Shown: one piece after another, positions 17,229-25,740 of the stretch | Layout: every line of letters starts with the position of its first letter | Numbering within the stretch: the first letter of the stretch is position 1 | NCBI GenBank assembly: GCA_029983925.1 | Contig: JASBYO010000001.1 | Span: 36,458 to 100,457, forward strand | Reading direction: 5' to 3' | From: Flexilinea sp. | GTDB lineage: Bacteria > Chloroflexota > Anaerolineae > Anaerolineales > Anaerolineaceae | DNA: 64,000 nt | Notes under the pieces: generated by a model | Told to the model about the DNA's origin: nothing | The model's input: the letters and a program-made list of their open reading frames with translations, nothing else | Database searches by the model: none | Translations under genes and position numbers: made by a program

Positions 17229-18527
17229 ATGAAAAAGTTGCTGTCGCTGTTATTTGCTGTTCTGCTTATTTGTCTGTCGCTGAATTCCGTTTCGGCGGCT
17301 CCCGCCGCTCAGAAAACGACGCTTAGCGTATTAATTCATCAGAATCCGCCGATGGTCGCGTTCATGGAGGCGTTTAACGCCAAGTTCGAGGAAAAATACC
17401 CGGATATTAAGATCGATATGGCGGTCGTTAACGCGAACGACCTGAGTACGGTTACGCAGACGCGCCTGACTGCGAACGATATCGACGTGATCGACGTTTT
17501 CGGTTTCGCGAACGGCGTCCAACCGTACATGAAGAACGTCGACGCGCCGAATTGGCAGCAGCTGATCGAGGCCGGTCTGCTGATGGATCTGAGCGATTTG
17601 CCGTTCGTTCAGAACTATGACGCCGCGACGGTTGCCGACGCGGGGTCTTTTGACGGGAAAGTGTATGAGGTGAATCTCGGCCGCGTTTCGTATAGCGGTA
17701 TCTATTACAACAAGGAGATGTTCGCGGAAAAAGGACTTTCTGCGCCGACGACCTGGAGCGAACTGGTCGACGCCTGCAAGGCGTTTGCTGAGGATGGGAT
17801 CCCCTGCATGACCGCCGGCGGAAAAGACGGCTGGCCGATTTTTGTCGGCGCTTACGGCCTGATCGGGTCGGTTTATCCGGACCAGGCGGCGCTTGTAGAA
17901 GGGTTATGGACGGGAAGCTTGAAATGGAACGATGAAAAATCGCTGGAGATGTGGGAAAAGATGAAAATCTACGCCCAGGACATGATGGAGGCCGGAGCCA
18001 GCGGCGTCGCCGGTGACGCCGCGCCGGGCCGCTTCGCGTCGGGCGCGGTCGCGATGTTCCCCGGAGGGACCTGGTACGCGGCGGCGATCGAAGAAATCGC
18101 CCCGGAACTGGATTGGGGTTATATTCCTTTCCCGGGTTCGGATGATTCCGCCGACAATCAATACTTGTTTGGAAAGTATGACCAGGGTTGGTCGATTGCG
18201 GCGAAAACGCCGAATCGCGACGCCGCGATTGCATACTTGAGCGAGTTTTCCGATCCGGACAATTATCAGGAATTCGTTACGGCGGTCGGTTTCATCCCGA
18301 CTCAGCCGACCGCGAAACTGGATACACGGATCGGGAACGAGGTTGCGCCGTATCTCGAAAACTTCCGCGTCGGTTACGAACAATATTGGGTCGCGCCCAA
18401 GGGGGCCGGGCAGTTCGCCAATCCCTGGGCGTCCTATTTCAAGCCGTTCGGTACCTATGACGACGCGCAGACGTTAGCCGACAAAGCGCAGGCGGATCTT
18501 CAGTCGGGACTTGACGCGCTGAAATAG
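17229..18527 (+). CDS. Sugar ABC transporter substrate-binding protein (family 1)
   Basis: 432 residues. Signal peptide MKKLLSLLFAVLLICLS ending SVSAAPAAQ, without a lipobox Cys. The mature part is an extracellular solute-binding protein of the CUT1 type (SBP_bac_1): LSVLIHQNPPMVAFMEAF, an aromatic-rich ligand region such as KDGWPIFVGAY, and GAVAMFPGGTWYAAAIEE. It follows a candidate AraC operator and precedes two permeases. No ATPase gene is seen in the locus, as is common for CUT1 systems sharing an MsmK-type ATPase. Ligand is probably beta-glucan oligosaccharide, from the GH16 genes. Confidence 0.88.
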   Translation: MKKLLSLLFAVLLICLSLNSVSAAPAAQKTTLSVLIHQNPPMVAFMEAFNAKFEEKYPDIKIDMAVVNANDLSTVTQTRLTANDIDVIDVFGFANGVQPYMKNVDAPNWQQLIEAGLLMDLSDLPFVQNYDAATVADAGSFDGKVYEVNLGRVSYSGIYYNKEMFAEKGLSAPTTWSELVDACKAFAEDGIPCMTAGGKDGWPIFVGAYGLIGSVYPDQAALVEGLWTGSLKWNDEKSLEMWEKMKIYAQDMMEAGASGVAGDAAPGRFASGAVAMFPGGTWYAAAIEEIAPELDWGYIPFPGSDDSADNQYLFGKYDQGWSIAAKTPNRDAAIAYLSEFSDPDNYQEFVTAVGFIPTQPTAKLDTRIGNEVAPYLENFRVGYEQYWVAPKGAGQFANPWASYFKPFGTYDDAQTLADKAQADLQSGLDALK

Positions 18528-18569
18528 CTTCGTCTTTTGCGTGCGCAGGCGAAGCGTCTTGAAAAACAA

Positions 18570-18610
18570 ACGCGGTCCCTCGAGCGCTGAAGCCGCGCCG
18601 GGGACCGCGT
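18570..18610 (+). terminator. Intercistronic stem-loop after the sugar-binding protein gene
   Basis: ACGCGGTCCC (18570-18579) pairs with GGGACCGCGT (18601-18610). No U-run follows. Same position relative to the binding-protein gene as the hairpins at 2965 and 46383. Confidence 0.55.
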
Positions 18611-18647
18611 AAGCGGCTCGGAGCGAACGATCGAACGGGGGACTGAG

Positions 18648-19574
18648 ATGAATTACTATTTCGGAAGAGGCGGCGCGAAGCTTATCCCTTATCTTTTGCT
18701 GTTGCCGGGAGTTGCCGTTTATTTTCTGATTTCGCTTGGTCCGTCGATCGCGACGTCGCTTTATTCGCTGACAGACGCGACCGGAATTCAAGGCGCGCCG
18801 ATCCGTTGGATCGGACTTGAAAATTATCGCGAGTTCTTGTTCATGGGGCAGGCGTCCCGGGACAATCTGGACGCGTTGGGGCGGACGTTGATTTTTTGTC
18901 TTTGCGTAACCGTTATTCAATTCGTTTTAGGTTTGGCCGCGGCCGTTATTTTAAATCAGAAGCTGCGCGGGCGGAATTTTTTCCGGACGCTGTACTTTAT
19001 GCCGGTTATCTACGGCGTCGTTATCCAGGGATTGATGTGGACGCTTTTCCTGTATCCGTTGGGAGGTCCGATGGCGAACCTGCTGCGATGGTTCGGCGGC
19101 CGATCGGAATTTTTAGGCGGCCAGCCGGCGGAAGCGTTCGCTTGGGTCATCGTCGTTCAAATCTGGGCGAATATGGGGATCACGATGATGATCTTTCTTG
19201 CCGGGCTGCAGACGATCTCATCCGAATTGTACGAGGCGGCTGTCATTGACGGCGCGGGTGGCTGGCAGCTGTTCCGAAACGTGATCTGGCCGCTTCTCAC
19301 GCCGAGCGTCAACACCAATTTGACGCTGAATCTGATCGGTTCGCTTCAGGCATGGCAGCTGTTTATGATTTTACTGGGCTATCGAAACGGGACGCAGGTT
19401 TTAGGTTACCTGATTTACGCAACCGGTTTCGGACAAACCTCGGGGAGCGTTACGACCAGTTTCCGGCAAGGCTACGCCGCCGCCGCGTCGATGGTCCTGT
19501 TTTTCCTGGTTCTGGCGATCGGGCTGCCGGTTCAGCGTTTCCTCCGCCGGCGGGAAGAAAGGATCCTGGGATGA
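18648..19574 (+). CDS. Sugar ABC transporter permease (MalF/UgpA type)
   Basis: 308 residues with six transmembrane segments expected for BPD_transp_1 CUT1 permeases. The EAA loop that contacts the ATPase is visible as ELYEAAVIDGAGGWQLFRNV. N-terminal LLLPGVAVYFLISLGPSI is typical. It overlaps the following permease by 4 bp (ATGA). Forms the channel with it for import of the ligand of the upstream binding protein. Confidence 0.9.
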   Translation: MNYYFGRGGAKLIPYLLLLPGVAVYFLISLGPSIATSLYSLTDATGIQGAPIRWIGLENYREFLFMGQASRDNLDALGRTLIFCLCVTVIQFVLGLAAAVILNQKLRGRNFFRTLYFMPVIYGVVIQGLMWTLFLYPLGGPMANLLRWFGGRSEFLGGQPAEAFAWVIVVQIWANMGITMMIFLAGLQTISSELYEAAVIDGAGGWQLFRNVIWPLLTPSVNTNLTLNLIGSLQAWQLFMILLGYRNGTQVLGYLIYATGFGQTSGSVTTSFRQGYAAAASMVLFFLVLAIGLPVQRFLRRREERILG

Positions 19575-20410
19575 AAAAGACTGCGGGCGCGACACGGCTG
19601 CGCCTGAATTGGGGGGAAGTTTTCTCTTATATCTTCCTGATCCTTTTGGCGGCGGCGTACTTAGGCCCGATTTTAATGCTGTTGAATACGTCTTTGAAGA
19701 CGATGCCTTCGTTCATGCGCGACGCGACGGCTTTCGCGAAAGAATTGAACTTCAAGAATTTCGCCGACGCATGGGTCAAGGCGAATTTCCCGAAATATTT
19801 GCTGAATACGATGATTTACGCCGTTTCGGCGACGCTGATCTATATTGTAACTTCCGTTTTCGTGACGTTCCCGATTGCGCGCGGTTATGTCAAGTGCGCG
19901 AATCTGCTGCTGACGCTCTACGTCGTCGCGCTCTTCCTTCCGCCTTCGCTGATCCCTCAGTTTCAGCTGATTCTCAATCTGGGACTGTACAACAATCCGA
20001 TCGGATATATCCTTCTCTTTCTCGTTAACCCGATGGGGGTCATGATCCTGGTGAATTTTATTAAGACGCTGCCGCGGGAGCTGGACGAAGCGGCGGCGTT
20101 AGAGGGCTGCGGCTATTTTCGTTTCGTTGTGTCGATCGTTTTCCCGCTGATCCGTCCCGCGATCGCGACGGTCGTCGTTTTGCATTCGATCGGAATTTGG
20201 AACGAGATTATCGCTCCGACGATCTACCTGACGAATAAAAATTATTATCCGATCACGCGCGGTCTGATCGTTTTCCAGGGCGTATACGGGAGCAACTGGC
20301 CGACGTTGGCGGCCGCCGTATTGATGTTGACGGCTCCGATGATGATTTTGTTCCTGTTTTTGCAGCGATACATCGTGTCCGGGCTGACGAGCGGTTCGGT
20401 TAAGGGCTGA
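19571..20410 (+). CDS. Sugar ABC transporter permease (MalG/UgpE type)
   Basis: 279 residues. The ATG at 19571 overlaps the upstream stop and gives the expected MalG-type N-terminus (ATRLRLNWGEVFSYIFLILL); a longer frame from 19352 is an out-of-frame overlap with the first permease. EAA loop ELDEAAALEGCGYFRFVV and C-terminal QRYIVSGLTSGSVKG are diagnostic. Second half of the CUT1 channel. Confidence 0.9.
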   Translation: MKKTAGATRLRLNWGEVFSYIFLILLAAAYLGPILMLLNTSLKTMPSFMRDATAFAKELNFKNFADAWVKANFPKYLLNTMIYAVSATLIYIVTSVFVTFPIARGYVKCANLLLTLYVVALFLPPSLIPQFQLILNLGLYNNPIGYILLFLVNPMGVMILVNFIKTLPRELDEAAALEGCGYFRFVVSIVFPLIRPAIATVVVLHSIGIWNEIIAPTIYLTNKNYYPITRGLIVFQGVYGSNWPTLAAAVLMLTAPMMILFLFLQRYIVSGLTSGSVKG

Positions 20411-20448
20411 ATGTTCTGTTTCTGATTTCGGATAAACGCGGAGGATTG

Positions 20449-21309
20449 ATGTCGAAAGATCGTTTTTTCGGTAAAGGTCTGAGCCGGTTCTTTCCGGTCT
20501 TCCTGCTGCTTTCGCAGCTGGCGCTTCCCGCCGCGGCTCTGGTCTCGGTCGTTCGCGCGGCCGACGCCGGCGCGAACGGCGCGGAAAAAGAAGGTTACGA
20601 ATTAATCTGGCAGGATGAGTTTGACGGCGCGGCGATCGATCCGGCGAACTGGACGTTCGATCTGGGCGCGGGAGGCTGGGGGAACGGCGAATCGCAGTAT
20701 TATACCGACCGTTCGGAGAACGCGGCCGTTTTGGACGGGACGTTGGTTATCAGCGCGCTTCAGGAGAAGTATGACGGTTCGTATTACACGTCGGCGCGGC
20801 TTAAAACGGAAGGGCTGCGCGCGTTTCGCTACGGTTGGATCGAGGCGCGGGTAAAAGTCCCGGAAGGAAAAGGTTTATGGCCGGCGGTTTGGCTGCTTGG
20901 AGCCGATTTTAATCGGATCGGCTGGCCGGATTGCGGCGAGATCGATATTATGGAGTATATCGGAAACGAACCCGATCTTATCATGGGTACGGCGCACGGT
21001 CCGGGTTACAGCGGCCCTCTGGGGTTCAGCCGCTGGAACCGGCGCGAGCTCAATATCGCAGATGAATTTCATACGTACGCGATCGATTGGACGGCGGATC
21101 GGATCGACTGGTACTTTGACGGCGAACATTATTATACGTTTCAGAAAGAGGATATCGGTGAGCGGGAGTGGGTCTTTAATCGTCCTTTTTTTATTCTGCT
21201 GAACTTGGCGGTCGGCGGCCAGCTTCCCGGTCCGGTCGGTCTCGACGTAACTTTCCCGAAACAGTATTTGATCGATTACGTTCGCGTTTATCGAAAGGTT
21301 GAAAAATGA
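20449..21309 (+). CDS. Secreted GH16 glycoside hydrolase (laminarinase/beta-glucanase type)
   Basis: 286 residues. Signal peptide at residues about 1-40 (FFPVFLLLSQLALPAAAL, then VVRAADAG). The GH16 catalytic core has DEFDGAAIDPANW at the start, ESQYYTDR and the active-site motif EIDIME (Glu164 nucleophile, Glu169 acid/base), then AVWLLGADF and HTYAIDW. The sequence is most like GH16 endo-beta-1,3(4)-glucanases. It acts outside the cell to release oligosaccharides for the transporter. Start ATG 20449 follows GGAGGA, with a TTG directly before it. Translationally coupled to the next gene. Confidence 0.9.
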   Translation: MSKDRFFGKGLSRFFPVFLLLSQLALPAAALVSVVRAADAGANGAEKEGYELIWQDEFDGAAIDPANWTFDLGAGGWGNGESQYYTDRSENAAVLDGTLVISALQEKYDGSYYTSARLKTEGLRAFRYGWIEARVKVPEGKGLWPAVWLLGADFNRIGWPDCGEIDIMEYIGNEPDLIMGTAHGPGYSGPLGFSRWNRRELNIADEFHTYAIDWTADRIDWYFDGEHYYTFQKEDIGEREWVFNRPFFILLNLAVGGQLPGPVGLDVTFPKQYLIDYVRVYRKVEK

Positions 21310-22097
21310 ATCGGAAGTCCGAAGTGATTTTCTTTGACGATTTTACCGGAAAAGAATTAGATCGTAAGCGCTGGAACGTCGAGGTGACCGGTCCGGTCTA
21401 TAACCAGGAACAGCAGGCGTACGTCGATTCAAGAGAGACGATTTACCTGATTTCCGGCGCGGATCAGGGCGCGAACGGCGCGCTCGTCCTTCATCCGCGT
21501 TGGCGCCCCGGAACGGAGACCGCCGACGGCGTCCGCTTCGATTTTGTTTCCGGGCGGATCAACACGCGCGGAAAAGTCGGCTTCACTTACGGCAGTATCT
21601 CCGCGCGGATCCGGCTAAGCGCCGGCGTCGGGCTTTGGCCGGCTTTTTGGGCGTTAGGGTTCGGGGTATGGCCGGGCTGCGGCGAGATCGATATCATGGA
21701 GAACGTCGGCGCTCCGGAATGGGTGAGCGCCGCGGTTCACGGTCCGGGATATTCCGGCGATGCGGGACTCGCGAATAATTATTATTTTCAACCGGGCGAG
21801 GATATTGCCGGGTGGCATGTTTACGCCGTCGACTGGCTGCCGAGCGGCGAGATGATTTTTAAGGTGGACGGGCGGCTGATTTACCGCGTTACGTATCCGA
21901 TGATCGAATTTTTCGGCGGATGGGCGTTCGACAACGAAAAATATCTGATTTTGAATTTCGCGCTCGGCGGGGCGTATCCGTTCAAAGTCAACGGCGTGCG
22001 CGCCCCGTATTTCGGTCTTCCCAGCGAAACGGTTGCGAAAATCCAAAACAACGACGCACGCATGACGGTCGATTGGGTCAAAGTCAGCCGGGTTTGA
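21306..22097 (+). CDS. GH16 glycoside hydrolase lacking a signal peptide
   Basis: 263 residues, ATG overlapping the upstream stop (ATGA). Second GH16 protein with the intact motif EIDIME (Glu127, Glu132), FFDDFTGKELDRKRW and WHVYAVDWLPSGE. There is no signal peptide or membrane segment: the protein begins MNRKSEVIFFDDF. It therefore appears cytoplasmic and could cut imported glucan oligosaccharides. Sequence is divergent from its neighbour, so this is not a recent duplication. Subfamily and substrate cannot be fixed by eye; beta-1,3-glucan is the best guess. Confidence 0.87.
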   Translation: MNRKSEVIFFDDFTGKELDRKRWNVEVTGPVYNQEQQAYVDSRETIYLISGADQGANGALVLHPRWRPGTETADGVRFDFVSGRINTRGKVGFTYGSISARIRLSAGVGLWPAFWALGFGVWPGCGEIDIMENVGAPEWVSAAVHGPGYSGDAGLANNYYFQPGEDIAGWHVYAVDWLPSGEMIFKVDGRLIYRVTYPMIEFFGGWAFDNEKYLILNFALGGAYPFKVNGVRAPYFGLPSETVAKIQNNDARMTVDWVKVSRV

Positions 22098-22129
22098 CGT
22101 CGGCGCGGAACGGATCCGGCGCCGTCGTC

Positions 22130-22471
22130 TTAATCGCCTGTCTCCGTTTTCGGCGCTTTCTTTTTCCTGGGTTTCGGGAGCGCGGTAACGGGGAGCAGCG
22201 TTTCGATCACGGCTTTCGCCAATTCGCCGTCGTCGATGTCGAGGATGTAATGTTCCTTTGCGCCGGGATAGGGGCATCCTTTCTCCGCCGCCGCCAGGAG
22301 CGTTGCGACGCAGGGAAGGATCTTCACGTAGACGGTGTTGTCGCAGACGAGAAGGATCGGTTTATCGTCGACGTAGATCATGTAATCCCCGAACATTTTC
22401 CGGTAGCGGACGCTGCCGACGCCGGAAATCTGATCGCAGATGTAAACGATGAAGTCAAGGTTGGACGTCAT
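22130..22471 (-). CDS. TfoX/Sxy N-terminal domain protein
   Basis: 113 residues. Matches the TfoX N-terminal domain: the start FIVYICDQISGVGSVRYRKM, then FGDYMIYVDDKPILLVCDN. Start ATG 22471 chosen over a TTG at 22489 because AAAGG precedes it. C-terminus is a Lys-rich tail (KPRKKKAPKTE). In gamma-proteobacteria full-length TfoX/Sxy is a competence co-activator, but single-domain versions are widespread and of unknown role. Convergent with the GH16 operon. Confidence 0.8.
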   Translation of the reverse strand: MTSNLDFIVYICDQISGVGSVRYRKMFGDYMIYVDDKPILLVCDNTVYVKILPCVATLLAAAEKGCPYPGAKEHYILDIDDGELAKAVIETLLPVTALPKPRKKKAPKTETGD

Positions 22472-22517
22472 ACTGCCGCTGCCTTTCAATTTTATCTTAT
22501 TGCGTGCCGATAAAGAT

Positions 22518-22554
22518 TGAAAAACAGCTTCGATCTTCTTTGTCTCGAAGCTGT
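22518..22554 (-). terminator. Rho-independent terminator of tpiA
   Basis: ACAGCTTCGA (22524-22533) and TCGAAGCTGT (22545-22554) form a perfect 10-bp stem. On the minus strand it is followed by TTTTTC. Confidence 0.85.
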
Positions 22555-22582
22555 CCTGAATTTATCGCGCGGACCTTCGGCT

Positions 22583-23344
22583 TTATTTCGCCGCGGCGTT
22601 GACGATTTCCATAAAATCGCCGGCTTTCAGGCTGGCGCCGCCGACGAGCGCGCCGTCGATATCCGGCTGCCCGAAGAATTCGGCCGCGTTGTTCCCCTTG
22701 ACCGAACCGCCGTAAAGGACGCGGATCGCCTGAGCCGCGTCTTCGCCGTACATTTCGGCGTACGGTTTGCGGATGGTTTCGGCGATCACCTGATTCGCCT
22801 GCGGACCGGTCGCGGCGAGGCCGGTTCCGATCGCCCAGACGGGTTCGTAAGCGACGATAACTTTCGCGGCGTCCGCGGCGGATAATCCTTTCAGTCCCGC
22901 TTTAACCTGGCGCGCGACGACTTCGGCGGTTTTCCCGGATTGGTTCTCTTCGAGCGTTTCGCCGACGCAAACGATTGGCGTCAAACCGTTCGCCAACGCG
23001 GCGAGCGTTTTCTTGTTGACGGTTTCGTCGGTTTCGCCGAAATAGGTGCGGCGTTCGCTGTGGCCGATGATGACGTATTCGCCGAGTTCTGCGACCATGT
23101 TGGGGGCGACTTCGCCGGTAAACGCGCCTTTTTCTTCCCAGTAGAGATCCTGCGCGCCGCAGCCGACGCCGCTGCCCTTGAGCAGGGTCGAAACCGCGTT
23201 AAGAGCGGTAAACGGCGGGCAGACGACGCGTTCGACCGCGGTCTGGGCTTTTAAGGCAGGTAAAAGTTCTTCAATTAAAGCCGTCGCGTTTTTGACCGTC
23301 ATGTTCATTTTCCAGTTTCCGGCGACCATCGGGGTTCGTTTCAT
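22583..23344 (-). CDS. tpiA: Triosephosphate isomerase
   Basis: 253 residues, normal length. Interconverts dihydroxyacetone phosphate and glyceraldehyde-3-phosphate in glycolysis. All catalytic residues are seen: Lys12 in AGNWKMN, His in VIIGHSERR, Glu in VAYEPVWAIGTG, and the phosphate loop YGGSVKGNNA. The ATG at 23344 with AGGAG upstream is chosen; the frame extends further upstream but without family sequence. Monocistronic, ending at the terminator at 22518-22554. Confidence 0.97.
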   Translation of the reverse strand: MKRTPMVAGNWKMNMTVKNATALIEELLPALKAQTAVERVVCPPFTALNAVSTLLKGSGVGCGAQDLYWEEKGAFTGEVAPNMVAELGEYVIIGHSERRTYFGETDETVNKKTLAALANGLTPIVCVGETLEENQSGKTAEVVARQVKAGLKGLSAADAAKVIVAYEPVWAIGTGLAATGPQANQVIAETIRKPYAEMYGEDAAQAIRVLYGGSVKGNNAAEFFGQPDIDGALVGGASLKAGDFMEIVNAAAK

Positions 23345-23540
23345 CTTGATTTCTCCTATCGTTTTGTCCGTTGATTTCCCTGATTCGGGATGATTTCGGG
23401 CTGATTTGTCTTCTATACATAATTCTACCATCTTGGGGCGCGGAATCTCTCCGATTGACGGAATATTGCGGCGCCGCGGCTTCGTCTTGCGGATCGGAAA
23501 TTCTAAAATCATGGTATGAATGTTGCATAATAAGATTTTG

Positions 23541-24083
23541 ATGAGCAGGCGAACGCGACTAAATAAAATATTGCGATGGGTCATCTTGTGGATCGGGGCG
23601 CTTGGCTTAAGCGGCTGCAAAATGCCGATGCGCGAAGGGATGCCGGCTTTATTTATCCCGCCGACGCTGGTCGCGACCGCGTTCCGGACGCCGACGCCCG
23701 ATTTATTTCAGCCGACGCCGGATCCGCGCGCGAATTGTACGAATAATTTGATGTTTATTGAAGACGTGACGATCCCGGACGGAATGGTCGTTCAACCGGG
23801 CGCGGAAATTGTTAAAAAGTGGAAGGTTCAGAATACGGGCGACTGCGATTGGAATTCGCGGTACTCGCTGCGGCGGATCAGCGGCGACAGCATGGGAGCT
23901 GAAGATCGATATAAGCTGATTCAGCTTCAGCCGGGAGAAGAGGGAATTATCGAAATTACCTTTACCGCGCCGGAATATATCGGCGCGTATTACAGCGGCT
24001 GGCAGGCGTTCGACCATCGCAATCAACGGTTCGGCGTCGATATTTATATTGAAATATACGTCAATCCGCAGGCGCAAAATTAA
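23541..24083 (+). CDS. Lipoprotein with NBR1-type Ig-like domain
   Basis: About 180 residues. The N-terminus has a hydrophobic segment ending in lipobox LGLSGC. A Pro/Thr-rich linker (FRTPTPDLFQPTPDP) follows, then one Ig-like domain: FIEDVTIPDGMVVQPG, KWKVQNTGDCDW, and YYSGWQAFDHRNQRFG. This domain is very common in extracellular proteins of Anaerolineae and probably mediates binding at the cell surface. Start is uncertain: ATG 23520 or ATG 23541, neither with a good ribosome site. It is followed after 13 bp by the C39-like gene. Confidence 0.85.
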   Translation: MSRRTRLNKILRWVILWIGALGLSGCKMPMREGMPALFIPPTLVATAFRTPTPDLFQPTPDPRANCTNNLMFIEDVTIPDGMVVQPGAEIVKKWKVQNTGDCDWNSRYSLRRISGDSMGAEDRYKLIQLQPGEEGIIEITFTAPEYIGAYYSGWQAFDHRNQRFGVDIYIEIYVNPQAQN

Positions 24084-24096
24084 ATTGAGGGGAATC

Positions 24097-25740
24097 ATGA
24101 AGCGATCGATTATCTTTCTGACGTGTTTATGGATGCTGTTCGTTGGCGCCGTTCCGGTTCGCGCCGCGCTGGACGAAACGATTCCGAATCGGATTCGTTC
24201 GTATACGTCCCGCCCGATGGAACTGACGCTGATCAGCGAGGCGCAGTCGGCTTCTGATTTAGCGGGATTTTATGGCTTCGAACTCAGTGCGTTGGAAATC
24301 ATGAGCTTGCTTCCCGTCAGCGACGATCCGACGCTGGGATTTGTCGGCGATCCGCGCGGGAAGCCGTCGCTGCCGCCGAATTCCTACGGCGTTTATCCGG
24401 ATCCGTTGGCGAAAACGCTGACGATGGCGGGGATCCCGGCGATATCGATCGCGGACTGGACGATAGACGAGCTGAAGACGGCGGTCGCCGACGGTCATCC
24501 GGTGATCTGCTGGGTCGTCGGCAATACCGCGCCGGGAAAACGCGTCGTTTATCGGAGCGAGGCCGGAAACGAAGTTTTCGTCGCGGAACAGATGAATACC
24601 GTCACGGTCGACGGGTTCAATGACCGCGGATTTTCGGTTTGGGACAACGGCGAAAATTATTTTCGGACATTTAAAGATTTCGATACTTCATGGAAAATTT
24701 TAGGTTATCAGGCGCTTCGGATCCTGAACGGACCTGAGGCGGGGCTCGAAGCGAAAGCGACGGTCGTCCCGTTAGCGCCTTATCCGGCGGCGGATCAAGC
24801 CGGAACGGCGCTTTTACCCTATCCGAACGAGAAACCGGCCGAACCGTCCCGGAACGCCCCGGCCCCGGCCGGCAGAGAAAATACATGGTGGAACGAAGGC
24901 GCGGACTCATATTGGCGCTCGTCGAAAAAGGACCTTGAAAACGCCGGGAAACTTCCCGGAACGTCGTTCTGGAACGACGAAACGATCGAATTATTCGGTC
25001 AGCTCCCGGAGGTTCATCCGACTTACAGCCCGGATTTTAACGTGAACGAATATCAGACTTGGCTTTGGAACGAGCCGGTACCGTCCGTTCCGAACGCGGA
25101 CCTGCCGTGGCAGGGCGCTTATTCGGATTGGGGCGGCGCGCCGTTTGGGCGTTTTGATCTGGATACGGGCGGCTTCGTGCCGGCGGCGGCGATCGAAGGT
25201 TTTGTCGGTTACGCCCAATCGTATAATCTGGATTGCGAAACGCGTTCGGCGGTCGATCTGGCGGCTTTTTTCGGCATTCATATCGATCATATGACGTTTC
25301 TGACCGCGCTTCCGAAATCGGACGACCCGAACGAAGGTTTCGTCGGGAATTATTGGGATCCGCGCGGCGGTTTGCCGCCGCAGGGGTACGGCGTTTATGA
25401 GCAGCCGGTCGCGGGATTATTAACCGCGTTCGGCTTTCCGGCGGTCGGCGTATCGAATTTCACCTGGGATCAGCTCAAGGCGCAGATCGGCGCCGGAAAT
25501 CCGGTCATGGCGTGGGTCGTCGGTTCGACCGAAGGCGGCGCGCCGGTTTCTTATACGCCGTCGAACGGCCGGCCGACAACGGTCGCCAAGTTCCAGCATA
25601 CGGTCATCGTGGTCGGATATGACGAGAACGCGGGAACGGTAACGCTTCAGGACGGCGGGCAGCGCTATACGCGGACGATTCAGACGTTCCTGAATTCGTG
25701 GGGAATCCTCGGAAATCGGGCGCTGTTCCGGGCGAATTAA
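24097..25740 (+). CDS. Exported protein with tandem C39-like peptidase domains, first one inactive
   Basis: 547 residues with a signal peptide (SIIFLTCLWMLFVGAVPVRAA). Two homologous domains of about 165 residues (about 35-210 and 365-545) joined by a Pro/Asn/Trp-rich linker. Domain 2 keeps the papain-like pair Cys380 (NLDCETRSA) and His501 (FQHTVIVVGYD). In domain 1 the aligned positions are Ser47 (LISEAQSA) and Asn167 (MNTVTVDGF), so it is probably catalytically dead. Start 24097 with GAGGGGAA upstream. Similar C39-like proteins are exported in Chloroflexota and Firmicutes; substrate unknown. Same operon as the Ig-like lipoprotein. Confidence 0.82.
   Translation: MKRSIIFLTCLWMLFVGAVPVRAALDETIPNRIRSYTSRPMELTLISEAQSASDLAGFYGFELSALEIMSLLPVSDDPTLGFVGDPRGKPSLPPNSYGVYPDPLAKTLTMAGIPAISIADWTIDELKTAVADGHPVICWVVGNTAPGKRVVYRSEAGNEVFVAEQMNTVTVDGFNDRGFSVWDNGENYFRTFKDFDTSWKILGYQALRILNGPEAGLEAKATVVPLAPYPAADQAGTALLPYPNEKPAEPSRNAPAPAGRENTWWNEGADSYWRSSKKDLENAGKLPGTSFWNDETIELFGQLPEVHPTYSPDFNVNEYQTWLWNEPVPSVPNADLPWQGAYSDWGGAPFGRFDLDTGGFVPAAAIEGFVGYAQSYNLDCETRSAVDLAAFFGIHIDHMTFLTALPKSDDPNEGFVGNYWDPRGGLPPQGYGVYEQPVAGLLTAFGFPAVGVSNFTWDQLKAQIGAGNPVMAWVVGSTEGGAPVSYTPSNGRPTTVAKFQHTVIVVGYDENAGTVTLQDGGQRYTRTIQTFLNSWGILGNRALFRAN

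Noticed and set aside
17452-18383. Long minus-strand open frames inside the sugar-binding protein gene
   Set aside because: Shadow frames rich in Arg and Ser without any family motif.
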